Positions 36,030-44,456 of a DNA stretch of 64,000 nt are shown here, piece by piece. Where the stretch lies: positions 1,466,765 through 1,530,764 of the forward strand of contig NZ_LMRP01000001.1 in assembly GCF_001426185.1 (NCBI RefSeq), written 5' to 3'. Both the position numbers and the translations under genes were made by a program. The notes below the pieces were generated by a model, which was given only the letters and a program-made list of their open reading frames with translations, was not told the origin of the DNA and searched no databases. This DNA is from Rhodococcus sp. Leaf247. GTDB lineage: Bacteria > Actinomycetota > Actinomycetes > Mycobacteriales > Mycobacteriaceae. Numbering within the stretch: position 1 is the stretch's first letter; each line of letters begins with the position of its first letter.

Positions 36030-36785
36030 CTATTTCGTCGTGTTGCGCCCGATTCCCGAGCGGAGCAGCTTCCACGGCACAGCGGCCGACTCGAGCTGCA
36101 CGGACAGGCTCATCTTCGAGGTGCCGTCGACGCGTTCCTCGAAGTGGATGGGCACCTCGGCGATGCGCATTCCGTGCTTGATGACGCGGTAGTTCATCTC
36201 CACCTGGAAGGCGTATCCGTTGCTTCCCACTGAGCCGACGTCGATGGTGCGCAGGGTTGCCGCACGCCAGGCCTTGAAGCCGGCGGTCGCGTCCTTGACC
36301 TTCAGGCGGAGGATCGTGTTGACGTAGAGGTTGGCCCACTTGGACAGGGCCTTGCGGTGCCACGGCCAGTCCTCGGCCACTGCGCCACCGGGCACGTAGC
36401 GGGATCCGAGTACGACGGCCGCGTCGGTGTCGGCGAGGGTCTGCACCATGCGCGGAATTGCCTCGCACGGGTGCGAGAGGTCGGCGTCCATCTGGACGAC
36501 GATGTCCGCGCCCTCGTCGAGTGCGCGCAGGATGCCGGCGACGTAGGCGCGACCGAGACCGTCCTTGGTGGTGCGATGCAGAACACTCACCGGGATCGCT
36601 GCCTCGACGCCCAGCTTCTCGGCTACCTCACCCGTCCCGTCGGGCGATCCGTCGTCGACCACGAGAACGCCGAGGTTCTTCATCTGCAGGTCGGTGAGCA
36701 TCCCGACCAGCTTCGGAAGGTTCTCACGCTCGTTGTACGTGGGTACGACGACGGTGATACGGGGGTCAGGAGAGGCTTCGGACAC
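36030..36785 (-). CDS. Polyprenol monophosphomannose synthase (GT2)
   Basis: 251 residues. GT2 fold starting RITVVVPTYNERENLPKLV, LVVDDGSPDGTGEVAEKL, with the metal-binding QMDADLSHP (DAD) and the C-terminal SNGYAFQVEMNYR, which is conserved in Dpm1/Ppm1. It transfers mannose from GDP-mannose to polyprenyl phosphate, the donor for lipoarabinomannan/lipomannan synthesis and protein O-mannosylation. No C-terminal membrane anchor or fused acyltransferase domain. The GTG at 36785 has no Shine-Dalgarno and might be leaderless; a longer frame upstream overlaps the PAS-GGDEF gene and is rejected. The Pro/Thr-rich secreted proteins nearby are possible mannosylation clients. Confidence 0.9.
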   Translation of the reverse strand: MSEASPDPRITVVVPTYNERENLPKLVGMLTDLQMKNLGVLVVDDGSPDGTGEVAEKLGVEAAIPVSVLHRTTKDGLGRAYVAGILRALDEGADIVVQMDADLSHPCEAIPRMVQTLADTDAAVVLGSRYVPGGAVAEDWPWHRKALSKWANLYVNTILRLKVKDATAGFKAWRAATLRTIDVGSVGSNGYAFQVEMNYRVIKHGMRIAEVPIHFEERVDGTSKMSLSVQLESAAVPWKLLRSGIGRNTTK

Positions 36786-36840
36786 TGTGGAATGGTGCTG
36801 GATCAGCGCCGCGATCGCAAGAACCGGACATTCCGCGTCG

Positions 36841-37722
36841 TCACCACGTGGCGTCGACGGGAGAGCCGAGGGACCTGTCCCCGTACGTGCGACCCCGTCC
36901 ACCGTCTCTTTTCGCGCTGTAGAGAAGGTGGTCTGCGCGATCGAGGCAGTCGTGAATGTCCTCGTCGATGCCCAGCATCGCCCAGCCGGCGGAGAACGTC
37001 TGTTCTTCCGGCATGACAGCGATCAGCCGGGTCAGAAGTGCGGTGACGCGCTCCGGGCCGCCATCGGGGACCGCCATTGCGAACTCTTCGCCGCCCCACC
37101 GAGCTAGCACGACGTCAGGGCCGAGCATCCGGGTTGCCGCATCGGCGAACCCGACCAGCAGGGCGTCTCCGGCCGCGTGACCGTGAGCGTCGTTGTACGA
37201 CTTGAACAGATCGAAGTCGAGCATCGCGAGAACCAACGAGCCGTCGCCGACCAGCGACTGCACACGCTCACGCCAGCCCCTGCGGTTCAGCAGGCCGGTG
37301 AGGCCGTCCGTCATCACGGCCTGCGCGAGGGCGTCCTCCTTGGTGCGACGGTCGGTGATGTCGTGGATCACCGCCATCGTCCAGACGGCTCCACGGGCGT
37401 TGACGACGCTGGTGGTCGAGACCCATCCCCACCGGATCTCACCGTCGGGACGCACGTATCGCTTCTCGAGGCGCAGCACCTCACCGCGCCGATCGGCGTC
37501 GGCCGTGAGCTGTTCCATCCCGTGGTGCTGGGCGATGTCGTCGGGATGGGTGAATCCGCGTGAGGACAGGCCCGCGATGTCGTTCCACGCTCGACCGACC
37601 AGACGGCAGTAGGCATCGTTGGCCAGCACCAGCAATCCTTGCTCGTCGGCCAGCGCCATGGGAACGGTGCTGGCGTCGAACATTGCCTGGTACGTGCCCT
37701 CGTCCACCTGCCGAGAACTCAT
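36841..37722 (-). CDS. PAS-GGDEF diguanylate cyclase
   Basis: 293 residues. A PAS domain (about 8-120) with MFDASTVPMALADEQGLLVLANDAYCRLVG and the PAC segment RYVRPDGEIRWGWVSTTSV...AVIHDITDRR; then GGDEF with DGLTGLLNRRG, LAMLDFDLFKSYNDAHGHAAGD and GGEEF at about 210-214. Cytoplasmic, no membrane segments. No RxxD site before the signature. The ATG at 37722 has GTGAG upstream. Third GGEEF protein within about 10 kb; the sensed signal is unknown. Confidence 0.9.
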   Translation of the reverse strand: MSSRQVDEGTYQAMFDASTVPMALADEQGLLVLANDAYCRLVGRAWNDIAGLSSRGFTHPDDIAQHHGMEQLTADADRRGEVLRLEKRYVRPDGEIRWGWVSTTSVVNARGAVWTMAVIHDITDRRTKEDALAQAVMTDGLTGLLNRRGWRERVQSLVGDGSLVLAMLDFDLFKSYNDAHGHAAGDALLVGFADAATRMLGPDVVLARWGGEEFAMAVPDGGPERVTALLTRLIAVMPEEQTFSAGWAMLGIDEDIHDCLDRADHLLYSAKRDGGRGRTYGDRSLGSPVDATW

Positions 37723-37752
37723 CTCACAAGCGTACGCAGGTCAGAGCGGTCG

Positions 37753-37911
37753 TCAGGTCCTCATTGCCCGGACGGCCGCCAGGGCGGTCGACGCGACGAA
37801 GGCCCAGACGGCAACGGGAGGGCCGCCGCCCACCATGAGTGTCAGCGTGGTGCAGAGAAGAAGGACCGACAGGGCCGCCCAGATACGTGCGTCGACGCGA
37901 GACGCCCTCAC
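37753..37911 (-). CDS. Small membrane protein (52 aa), coupled to the upstream secreted protein
   Basis: A GTG at 37911 overlaps the stop of the gene at 37908 (GTGA). The 52-residue product begins MRASRVDARIWAALSVLLL and has two hydrophobic segments (about 10-25 and 31-48) separated by GGGPP, a helical hairpin, ending RAMRT. The overlap and third-position G/C bias support coding. No family recognised. Confidence 0.6.
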   Translation of the reverse strand: MRASRVDARIWAALSVLLLCTTLTLMVGGGPPVAVWAFVASTALAAVRAMRT

Positions 37912-38270
37912 TTACGACCCCTGCCCTTGTGTCCGCGCGACACGTCGTCCGGATCTGCGACTGCGGTGCCGGAGATGACGCGCTCCTCGCACGATGTCTC
38001 CCCGCCTGCGATCTCACCGATCAGACCGCCTACGCCAGCTCCGACCGCGACTCCCATGGGCCCTCCCCCGGCGCCCAGCATTCCGCCGACGCTGGCACCT
38101 CCCATCGCGCCGGTCACCATCCCCGACGAGCACTCGTCGACGGCCGTCTCCAACGATTCGACGAAGTTCTGGAGAGGATCCGATGTGGTTGCTGCACTCG
38201 CAGTTCCCGCCCCCGCAACCGCTATCGAGACTGCTGCGAGCAGAGTGCCGACAATGCGCCTTGTATTCAA
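37908..38270 (-). CDS. Secreted glycine-zipper protein
   Basis: 120 residues. Signal peptide (RRIVGTLLAAVSIAVAGAGTASA|AT), a short helical part with two-residue cysteine spacing to later Cys, then a glycine-zipper-like hydrophobic region (VTGAMGGASVGGMLGAGGGPMGVAVGAGVGGLIGEIAGG) and a basic C-terminus. Start is the TTG at 38270 with GGGGGA upstream. Glycine zippers of this sort insert into or oligomerise at membranes; function unknown. Co-translated with the small membrane protein at 37753. Confidence 0.7.
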   Translation of the reverse strand: MNTRRIVGTLLAAVSIAVAGAGTASAATTSDPLQNFVESLETAVDECSSGMVTGAMGGASVGGMLGAGGGPMGVAVGAGVGGLIGEIAGGETSCEERVISGTAVADPDDVSRGHKGRGRK

Positions 38271-38288
38271 AATGTCCCCCGACGTCGT

Positions 38289-38310
38289 GGGGACTGACCG
38301 TCAGTTCCCC
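38289..38310. other. Hairpin upstream of the glycine-zipper gene and downstream of the low-GC operon
   Basis: GGGGACTGA (38289-38297) and TCAGTTCCCC (38301-38310) pair with one bulged base around a CCG loop. No T-run follows on the minus strand, so a classical terminator is not shown. It could be an attenuator in the leader of the gene starting at 38270, or mark the 3' end of the minus-strand operon at 38426. Confidence 0.4.
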
Positions 38311-38425
38311 TGCGACATCAAGCAGAACAGCGGGGTCGGTGGCAGTCCATGACGTGGGCGCACGAACTGTGTTGCCCTACATAGGCGCATGATCCCCACC
38401 AGCAACCGGAGGCAACCGCATCACC

Positions 38426-39505
38426 CTAGCCACGCTCACAATCGGTCGCCAGACACGAGAGCGTTTTGATCAGTGCGCGATAACTCACGGAGGCCTCAGT
38501 AAAGGTTTGAACCACTGCGGCGTCGTAACGAGACCTCGCATCTACCGACTCGACGAGTGTTCGAACTTGTTCTTGCACGCGTGCTGGCTCGAACATATTT
38601 ACGTTGTGGACGTATTCCTGCAAACCCAGGTCTTGGAAAGCTCCAAACCCCTTCCGTTCATAGGCAAGGTGAATGACGAGATGCCCGGCGCGGAGTGCCA
38701 TCAACGCTGCGTGCAGACGGACTGCTACAACAACGCGCCGTTCACCATCGGGACCGTGGCCCAGCAATTCAACTTGCGACAGAATAGCTCTAGGCCCTAG
38801 CTCCACCATCGTCGTCCGGTCGCGATTAGCCCCTGCATCGCTTTGGACGTACCCGTCAAACTTCTTAAGTGAGTGAGCCAATGATTGAACCAATGGGGGA
38901 ACCTCGCCGCCGATAGGGCGAACAGACAGCACAGGAACTACGTCAGGCGCCGTATTTGAATCACGAGTAGAGCTAACATCGGCTGTTAAGATCGCCATGT
39001 CCGAAGTTCGGACCGCGTTGGCAATATCGAGTTCTTGCATTGACCTGTCGTCTCGCAAATACACAACCTTCGCACGGCGAAGGATTGCACGTATCAGGGG
39101 CCCAGATCCACCCCTGAGCGGACCCACACTCTGCGGCAAATAGGCAACCGACTTTTTAGAAATCACCGCCGTTAGCAGCTGCGGTCCATGAACTAACAAA
39201 ACCTTAGTTGCCTCCAAAAAGCTTCCAGCTCTGAGATACCCTCCGCCAACTCCGATTAAAACATCAAAACTATTCACCCTAAACAGCATCCGGATGTACT
39301 CGCGCCGGTATCCGGTACGGTTTGGCTTAGCATCGACAAACTTGACATCGGGGATGTCAAAGGAAGCTGGATAAGACGCGCACACCGTAATAGCCGCATC
39401 CGCGCCGAATGCTTCTCGCACCGCAGCTATTGATTCGCTAACGAGCAATCCGTCTCCGAGATTAGCCGCACTATACGCGTGTAAAATCAACACCTTGCGC
39501 CTCAC
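38426..39505 (-). CDS. Polysaccharide pyruvyl transferase family protein
   Basis: 359 residues. N-terminal GT-B-like half with LILHAYSAANLGDGLLVSESI, DVLIGVGGGYLRAG and SVAYLPQSVGPL; the C-terminal half has VVAVRLHAALMALRAGHLVIHLAYERKG, the conserved R-x-H-x-x-x-x-A signature of the family. It transfers pyruvate from PEP (or acts as a related glycosyl/phosphotransferase) to form an acidic ketal on the repeat unit. The GTG at 39505 overlaps the previous stop (GTGA); a TTG at 39514 is a possible alternative. Last gene of the low-GC operon. Confidence 0.82.
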   Translation of the reverse strand: MRRKVLILHAYSAANLGDGLLVSESIAAVREAFGADAAITVCASYPASFDIPDVKFVDAKPNRTGYRREYIRMLFRVNSFDVLIGVGGGYLRAGSFLEATKVLLVHGPQLLTAVISKKSVAYLPQSVGPLRGGSGPLIRAILRRAKVVYLRDDRSMQELDIANAVRTSDMAILTADVSSTRDSNTAPDVVPVLSVRPIGGEVPPLVQSLAHSLKKFDGYVQSDAGANRDRTTMVELGPRAILSQVELLGHGPDGERRVVVAVRLHAALMALRAGHLVIHLAYERKGFGAFQDLGLQEYVHNVNMFEPARVQEQVRTLVESVDARSRYDAAVVQTFTEASVSYRALIKTLSCLATDCERG

Positions 39506-40536
39506 TGGCCGCAAACTTTCCGATAGACGTCGAGATGAGACTTGATACTTACTTCCCAGCTGAAACGCGTCACCCAGCGCGGTCCTTCTTCAACGCAGTG
39601 CGCAAGCCAACCGGAATCGTTCAACGCGGAAGCTATCGAGTCGCCGATACCTTCGCTCGACAAGTCTTCGGAAATCCAGGAGGGGCCAGCGACCTCGGCT
39701 AGAGAGCCACGATCGGACGTAATGACCGGACGTCCGGCCGACAGAGCTTCGAGAACCGGAAATCCAAACCCCTCATAACGACTTGGAAAAACAAAAGCCG
39801 TACACGCTTTCATCAATGCATTCCTATCTGAATCAGACACAAAGCCGAGGTAGATTACGTGCGACGACGACTTGATCGCCGCCATCGTCATATCGTAATT
39901 CCAAGCCGGCTTACCTGCTATAACTAGCTTGAGACCCAACGATCTGACACCCGGCTCGTCCATCGCAGCGATAAGCGCTTCCAAGTTTTTACGCGGTTCG
40001 ATATTACCGACGTACAGAAGGAACTCCGCAGGTATACGGTTGCGTACTTCCTCAGACAGCGGTTGCAGGACACCATTTAGGGTCATATGTTCGATCCCAT
40101 GAGGAATTACAGCAATTCTCTCAATAGGAACGTCGAATACTTCTGCGATATCGCACGCCGAAGATTTACTCGGAGTTACCACAGCGACCGAAGTGCTAAT
40201 GGCTCGGTGAACACGAGACCTCCAAACATACTCCTTGAGCGGACTACGCACGCCGTCAATCCAACGACTAGCTATTCCGTGCACAGTCACAACGGACGGC
40301 GTACCACCACCAATCAGGGAACCGGTGTCTGCCAAGTAGTGAATCAAATCGGCGGGAACTTGCCGTCGGTAACGCGCCGCATTCTCCTTGATCAAAGTCG
40401 AAAGCGGATTTTCGCCGGCCGGGATCTCAGCGGTAGACAGACCAGCGCGCTGGACGCCCGCCATCACGGCGCGCCCATAAGTTGTATTGCCGCCGACATT
40501 CCGGCTTACTATTCGCCCGGGATAAAGAACTCTCAA
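39502..40536 (-). CDS. Glycosyltransferase family 4 (low-GC cassette)
   Basis: 344 residues, GT-B fold: VGGNTTYGRAVMAG acceptor loop, VTVHGIASRW, VVTPSKSSACDIAEVFDVP, LLYVGNIEPRKNLEALIAA, and the retaining motif EGFGFPVLE (Glu255/Glu263). The pattern NIEPRKN is typical of mannosyltransferase-like GT4 enzymes. Translation start overlaps the stop of the preceding gene (ATGA). Probably adds one sugar of the cassette-specific repeat unit. Confidence 0.88.
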   Translation of the reverse strand: MRVLYPGRIVSRNVGGNTTYGRAVMAGVQRAGLSTAEIPAGENPLSTLIKENAARYRRQVPADLIHYLADTGSLIGGGTPSVVTVHGIASRWIDGVRSPLKEYVWRSRVHRAISTSVAVVTPSKSSACDIAEVFDVPIERIAVIPHGIEHMTLNGVLQPLSEEVRNRIPAEFLLYVGNIEPRKNLEALIAAMDEPGVRSLGLKLVIAGKPAWNYDMTMAAIKSSSHVIYLGFVSDSDRNALMKACTAFVFPSRYEGFGFPVLEALSAGRPVITSDRGSLAEVAGPSWISEDLSSEGIGDSIASALNDSGWLAHCVEEGPRWVTRFSWEVSIKSHLDVYRKVCGQ

Positions 40537-41687
40537 GAGGAAACTCCTTCGGCGTCATTAACAATTCCCTTACAGGCACGCAGCGGATTCGCCGAGATCT
40601 CAAAAACCGAAGGAAGCGGAAAACCCGCATATAGTCTTTGTAAGGCTTCGTGTTGTACGTCTCTTGAGTGAACGCGAGCTGATATGCCACAAAGGTCCCG
40701 CACTTTTTGCTGGTTTGCATCGTCGAGAAAAAACTCTCTAATCGACGAAGCCATTTTTTCTGCAGTATCCCCGCCCGATGGAAACCCTAGGCCAATTAAT
40801 GTCGGTACGTCACGAGCTATTACCGGCGTACCATTCGCTACCGCCTCCAACAGCGTGACCGGTGCGCCCTCCCACGCAGCCCCGTGCACATAAACCCGAG
40901 ACTGCCGAAGTAGCTTCATCACTTCCGAATTCGGCAACCAACCGCTGACTTCGATGCCTGCCGAGAGCAAGGCGTCTTTACCGCTAGCATCGCCATCGCC
41001 AACCCAAACCCACCGGAGATTCTTTTCCGTATGGCGCGCCACATCAGCAACGAAGTGTGGATCCTTCTGAGCGGTGATTCGACCAATAGTGATGATGTCG
41101 ATACTGCCCGAGGCAACTACTGACTGTTCATCCGAATATTGTTCACCATCACCTATCACAACGTTTGGTAGGTACAGCACCTCCGTTCGCCGGGGCGACA
41201 ATCGCCTGGCGAGTCTGTACTCGTAGGGGCTGATGGCAGCTACGACGTGCGCCCGACGCGCAAACGCCAATTCCATGACGAGGTATGTCAACCTACTCAA
41301 ACGAGATACGTCCGCCCTAAGGAATGCAAAAGCATGAGGAGTATAAATCAACTTCAATTTCCGCGATGCGAGCAATCTATAGGCCCCAGCGAAACTCGAG
41401 TGTAGATGGACGATGTCCGGCGACAGACGCGTGACTTCTGCAGACACAGATGCGAAGAATTGCCGTAACGATCCTCGAACTAATTGCACGGGGCAACCTA
41501 GATCTGCGTGAGTCTCGTGTCCGGATCGTTCGCGCGCAATAACACTGTGTGTCACGTGAACCGGCGAATTCGCCACGTATGACGCGATCGCTGTCTGGAT
41601 GCCGCCGCCAAACGCTTCGGTAACGTGCAGGACACGTACCGGTCCCAGGGCAGTGGTTACTGACGGAGTGTTCTCTATGTCATTCAT
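40533..41687 (-). CDS. Glycosyltransferase family 4, paralogue of the one at 50992
   Basis: 384 residues. Acceptor domain VRVLHVTEAFGGGIQTAIASYV and DIVHLHSSFAGAYRLL; donor domain ITIGRITAQKDPHFVADVA, WVWVGDG, and E-x7-E as EGAPVTLLE (Glu273/Glu281). The same blocks occur in the protein at 50992 (HVSEAFGGGLRSAIVNYV, DIVHLHSSYAG, GRIADQKDPHFFAEVA, EGAPLSTLE), although the two genes differ in base composition. The ATG at 41687 overlaps the lipoprotein gene by 8 bp. Likely catalyses the same type of linkage as its paralogue. Confidence 0.87.
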   Translation of the reverse strand: MNDIENTPSVTTALGPVRVLHVTEAFGGGIQTAIASYVANSPVHVTHSVIARERSGHETHADLGCPVQLVRGSLRQFFASVSAEVTRLSPDIVHLHSSFAGAYRLLASRKLKLIYTPHAFAFLRADVSRLSRLTYLVMELAFARRAHVVAAISPYEYRLARRLSPRRTEVLYLPNVVIGDGEQYSDEQSVVASGSIDIITIGRITAQKDPHFVADVARHTEKNLRWVWVGDGDASGKDALLSAGIEVSGWLPNSEVMKLLRQSRVYVHGAAWEGAPVTLLEAVANGTPVIARDVPTLIGLGFPSGGDTAEKMASSIREFFLDDANQQKVRDLCGISARVHSRDVQHEALQRLYAGFPLPSVFEISANPLRACKGIVNDAEGVSS

Positions 41688-43023
41688 GGAGCGAAACGAC
41701 CTGACCACTAAATTCTTTGAAACCGCCCGCTTCGTCCCCGTAGGTTTCGATCCTGGACACTATGACTCCATCTGATCCGCCAGCAACCGAAGCTATGGGC
41801 CTAGCAACAATATACGGTAAGGTGGCAATTTCTTCACGTAGCCATCCAACAGAACCTGGCGAACACCTTTCGATAACGCACGCCTGTCCCATATTTCGCA
41901 CAATGATCACATCCGGCGAAACACGAGGATAGCCGTTGAAGCATGCACCTGACACGTAGTTGGCAGTGTCGGAATGCCCGAAGCGAACGCCGGCCGGCCC
42001 CAAACTGGAGGCGGTCCATAGCTCACCGACTGGACCTTCTGACGCCACCATGTAAGAACCCTGGTTCTCATTTGATAACTCCCACTCCGCGTACAGGACC
42101 GCGGGAGCACTCGGCCCCGCGGCTACCCCTAGGAATCGTCTACGCATACTCCCGCTAGCGGTTGGTCCGACGACGTAGCCTAGGCGCCGGTCAATTCGAT
42201 CACGACTCAAGCCATCGTTCAAGGACCACATCAGAACCCCGGACGCGTTGTAAACCGTATCGTCTACAAGATCGTATGTTGCATATCGGATAGGCGCTTG
42301 GTCACCGCTCGTCACCGGGTGGTAACCGATAGCTAGACGAACAGTCCGATTCTCTCCGCCTCCCTGAACCGCACTGAGATATGGAACTCGGTTGTTGGTC
42401 GATGCAAATAGCGTTTCCTCCTTACCCTGCCATTGAACTGAATTATCGCCTTTGTCAACCAGCAGGTTGCAGACGCTCCAGGTATAGAGAAACTTGCCGC
42501 CCTCGTCGTAGCGCACTCTGACGAGCAACTTAAATCGCCAAGAATTACTTGAAAGGACTGTGCCCACGCGGAACAGTTTGGCGTAACTAACAGTCCCACC
42601 GAGCTCGAGAGTAAACTCCGGGCCAAAGGATAGCGCTTCCGACGACCCAGCGATACCGCCGACGCGTACCCTCACAAGTCGATCGGCGTTGTGCAACGAC
42701 CAAGCGGTGACCAGAGGAACGCCGGACTCCGCCCACACCGCGGGTCCGTTATGGTCGTCTACACCCGATCTGGCGACCCGTACTGACTGACTCGAAGACT
42801 CGCCAACAGCATTGACCAGTACGGATCCGTCTGATCCTGCCGCTCCGAAGTAGGTGATTCCCTCCATTCCCATCGCGGGTGGATCGATCCACCATCCTGT
42901 GATTGCGTTTTCAACCAGTCCAGTGACGTCGACGCTACTTCGCGACCCTCCTGTGCATGACGATGTCGCGGTGACGCAGACCGCTCCTATCATCATTTGC
43001 AGCAGCGTTCTCCTGGCGATCAC
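41680..43023 (-). CDS. BNR-4-like beta-propeller lipoprotein
   Basis: 447 residues. N-terminus MIARRTLLQMMIGAVC with an arginine pair and lipobox SSC (Cys23), so lipid-anchored outside the membrane. The mature part contains ITYFGAAGSDGSVLVNAV and the DDHNGPAV element (Asp89, Asp90, His91), which resembles BNR_4 repeat proteins and seven-bladed-propeller polysaccharide lyases. Blade repeats follow. The GTG at 43023 overlaps the wzx stop (GTGA). A secreted glycan-binding or lyase-like protein encoded inside the glycan's own operon; enzyme activity is not shown. Confidence 0.68.
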   Translation of the reverse strand: MIARRTLLQMMIGAVCVTATSSCTGGSRSSVDVTGLVENAITGWWIDPPAMGMEGITYFGAAGSDGSVLVNAVGESSSQSVRVARSGVDDHNGPAVWAESGVPLVTAWSLHNADRLVRVRVGGIAGSSEALSFGPEFTLELGGTVSYAKLFRVGTVLSSNSWRFKLLVRVRYDEGGKFLYTWSVCNLLVDKGDNSVQWQGKEETLFASTNNRVPYLSAVQGGGENRTVRLAIGYHPVTSGDQAPIRYATYDLVDDTVYNASGVLMWSLNDGLSRDRIDRRLGYVVGPTASGSMRRRFLGVAAGPSAPAVLYAEWELSNENQGSYMVASEGPVGELWTASSLGPAGVRFGHSDTANYVSGACFNGYPRVSPDVIIVRNMGQACVIERCSPGSVGWLREEIATLPYIVARPIASVAGGSDGVIVSRIETYGDEAGGFKEFSGQVVSLHE

Positions 43024-44402
43024 AGTCTTGTCCCCAAGTTGTCATCAGATACAGGTGCTTGGCCGACCGCTGACGGCAATGAGTCGACCAACTTCCTAAC
43101 CCCCCTCGACCCGTATTTCCCCGGGACTGCTGCCCACAATATTATGAAGAACAACACCCGCGTACGCGATGTAAATAGGAGGAACAACAAGCCGGAAGTT
43201 GCGTACGAGATTACAGATACCCAGGCTGCACCAATTATTCCAAACCGGTCAAGCACCAGAGCGTTCCCGATGATGTTAACGGCAGCGCCTGTTCCGTGCG
43301 AAACTAGACTGAACATATACAAATCCTCGACAATTAGCCATCTAGACAACGCTGTGCGCATAAAGAGAAACATTCCGCCGAAAATATGGATGGAGAGAAT
43401 CGTGGAGCTAGCCTGGAAGGAATCGCCATAGAGTATCTGAATTATCCATTGGCTCGTCGCCATCACCGCCAGGGCTCCTCCGAGGCTTATCCATATCAGC
43501 AACCTGAGCAATCGCGTTAAGCCAATTGAGTAGGCGTCCCGATCTGATTTCGAGGATCGCACGAGTGCTGGAAACGACGCAGATACCAGCGCCATGGCCA
43601 GAACTGTCCAAGACTCGGATAGCCTCCCCGCTGCGCTGTAGATGCCTACCTGGCTTACAGATACCAATGCGGCGATCATGATCGAATCAATACGAAGGTT
43701 GACCTGAGCCAGAAAGCCAGAAATCATTATTGGCCAACTTCGGCCGAGCAATTTCGACATTTCTGACCGACGAAAGCCCGGGGTATAACTGATCGATTCA
43801 ACTGCTCGGCGCGCAATCCGGCGGAAGAAGAACATTGCCGGTAAAGCGTAGAGGAGCATATAATCTAAAGCGTAACCCACAGCCAGCCATCGGATGTCAC
43901 CGTTCAACAGCAGAACCAGCACCTTAGCGCCTGTTGCCACCGTAACCCCCGCGATATGCAGCCCGACCAATCGCTTGAAGTCGCTGTCTGCATTGAAGTT
44001 TGCTTCGAAAACATCTAGCGAGGTGAACAAGTAACCGAGCCCAATGATGGCCGTTAGAACCAATAACTCGGACGAATCGAAGTACCAGACGATCACCAAC
44101 ATCAACCCGTAGAGGATTAAGCCCAGTATGAGCTTGCCCACGACTACGGTAGTCATGACTACGCCACGTTTTTGCGGGTTTTCGATCAACTCCTTCACGA
44201 GTATTCCGCTCATACCCAATGCTGAAAACCCTAAAACAATAGTGCACACTGCGATTGCAGTAGTTATAGACCCTAAACCGTCAGGCCCATAGACCCTGGC
44301 GACGAAGACTCCGACCAGCAGCGCAGCACCCATTCGGACCACGCTGTCTGTCAACAGGACGGCAGCATTGCCCCCCGTACCGAGTCGCGGAGCCGCGCTC
44401 AA
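43020..44402 (-). CDS. wzx: Wzx-type flippase (low-GC cassette)
   Basis: 460 residues, about 12-14 transmembrane helices. N-terminal signature of MOP exporters: VLLTDSVVRMGAALLVGVFVARVYGPDGLGSITTAIAV. The middle has LGRSWPIMISGFLAQVNLRIDSIMIAAL, typical of polysaccharide flippases. The start is a TTG at 44402 with a poor Shine-Dalgarno; the exact start is uncertain. It exports lipid-linked repeat units made by the cassette's transferases. Confidence 0.88.
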   Translation of the reverse strand: MSAAPRLGTGGNAAVLLTDSVVRMGAALLVGVFVARVYGPDGLGSITTAIAVCTIVLGFSALGMSGILVKELIENPQKRGVVMTTVVVGKLILGLILYGLMLVIVWYFDSSELLVLTAIIGLGYLFTSLDVFEANFNADSDFKRLVGLHIAGVTVATGAKVLVLLLNGDIRWLAVGYALDYMLLYALPAMFFFRRIARRAVESISYTPGFRRSEMSKLLGRSWPIMISGFLAQVNLRIDSIMIAALVSVSQVGIYSAAGRLSESWTVLAMALVSASFPALVRSSKSDRDAYSIGLTRLLRLLIWISLGGALAVMATSQWIIQILYGDSFQASSTILSIHIFGGMFLFMRTALSRWLIVEDLYMFSLVSHGTGAAVNIIGNALVLDRFGIIGAAWVSVISYATSGLLFLLFTSRTRVLFFIILWAAVPGKYGSRGVRKLVDSLPSAVGQAPVSDDNLGTRL

Positions 44403-44456
44403 GCCGAGTCCCGATTTCTTGGTGGAGTCGTATTGTTCGCGACTCTTCTTGCCGCC

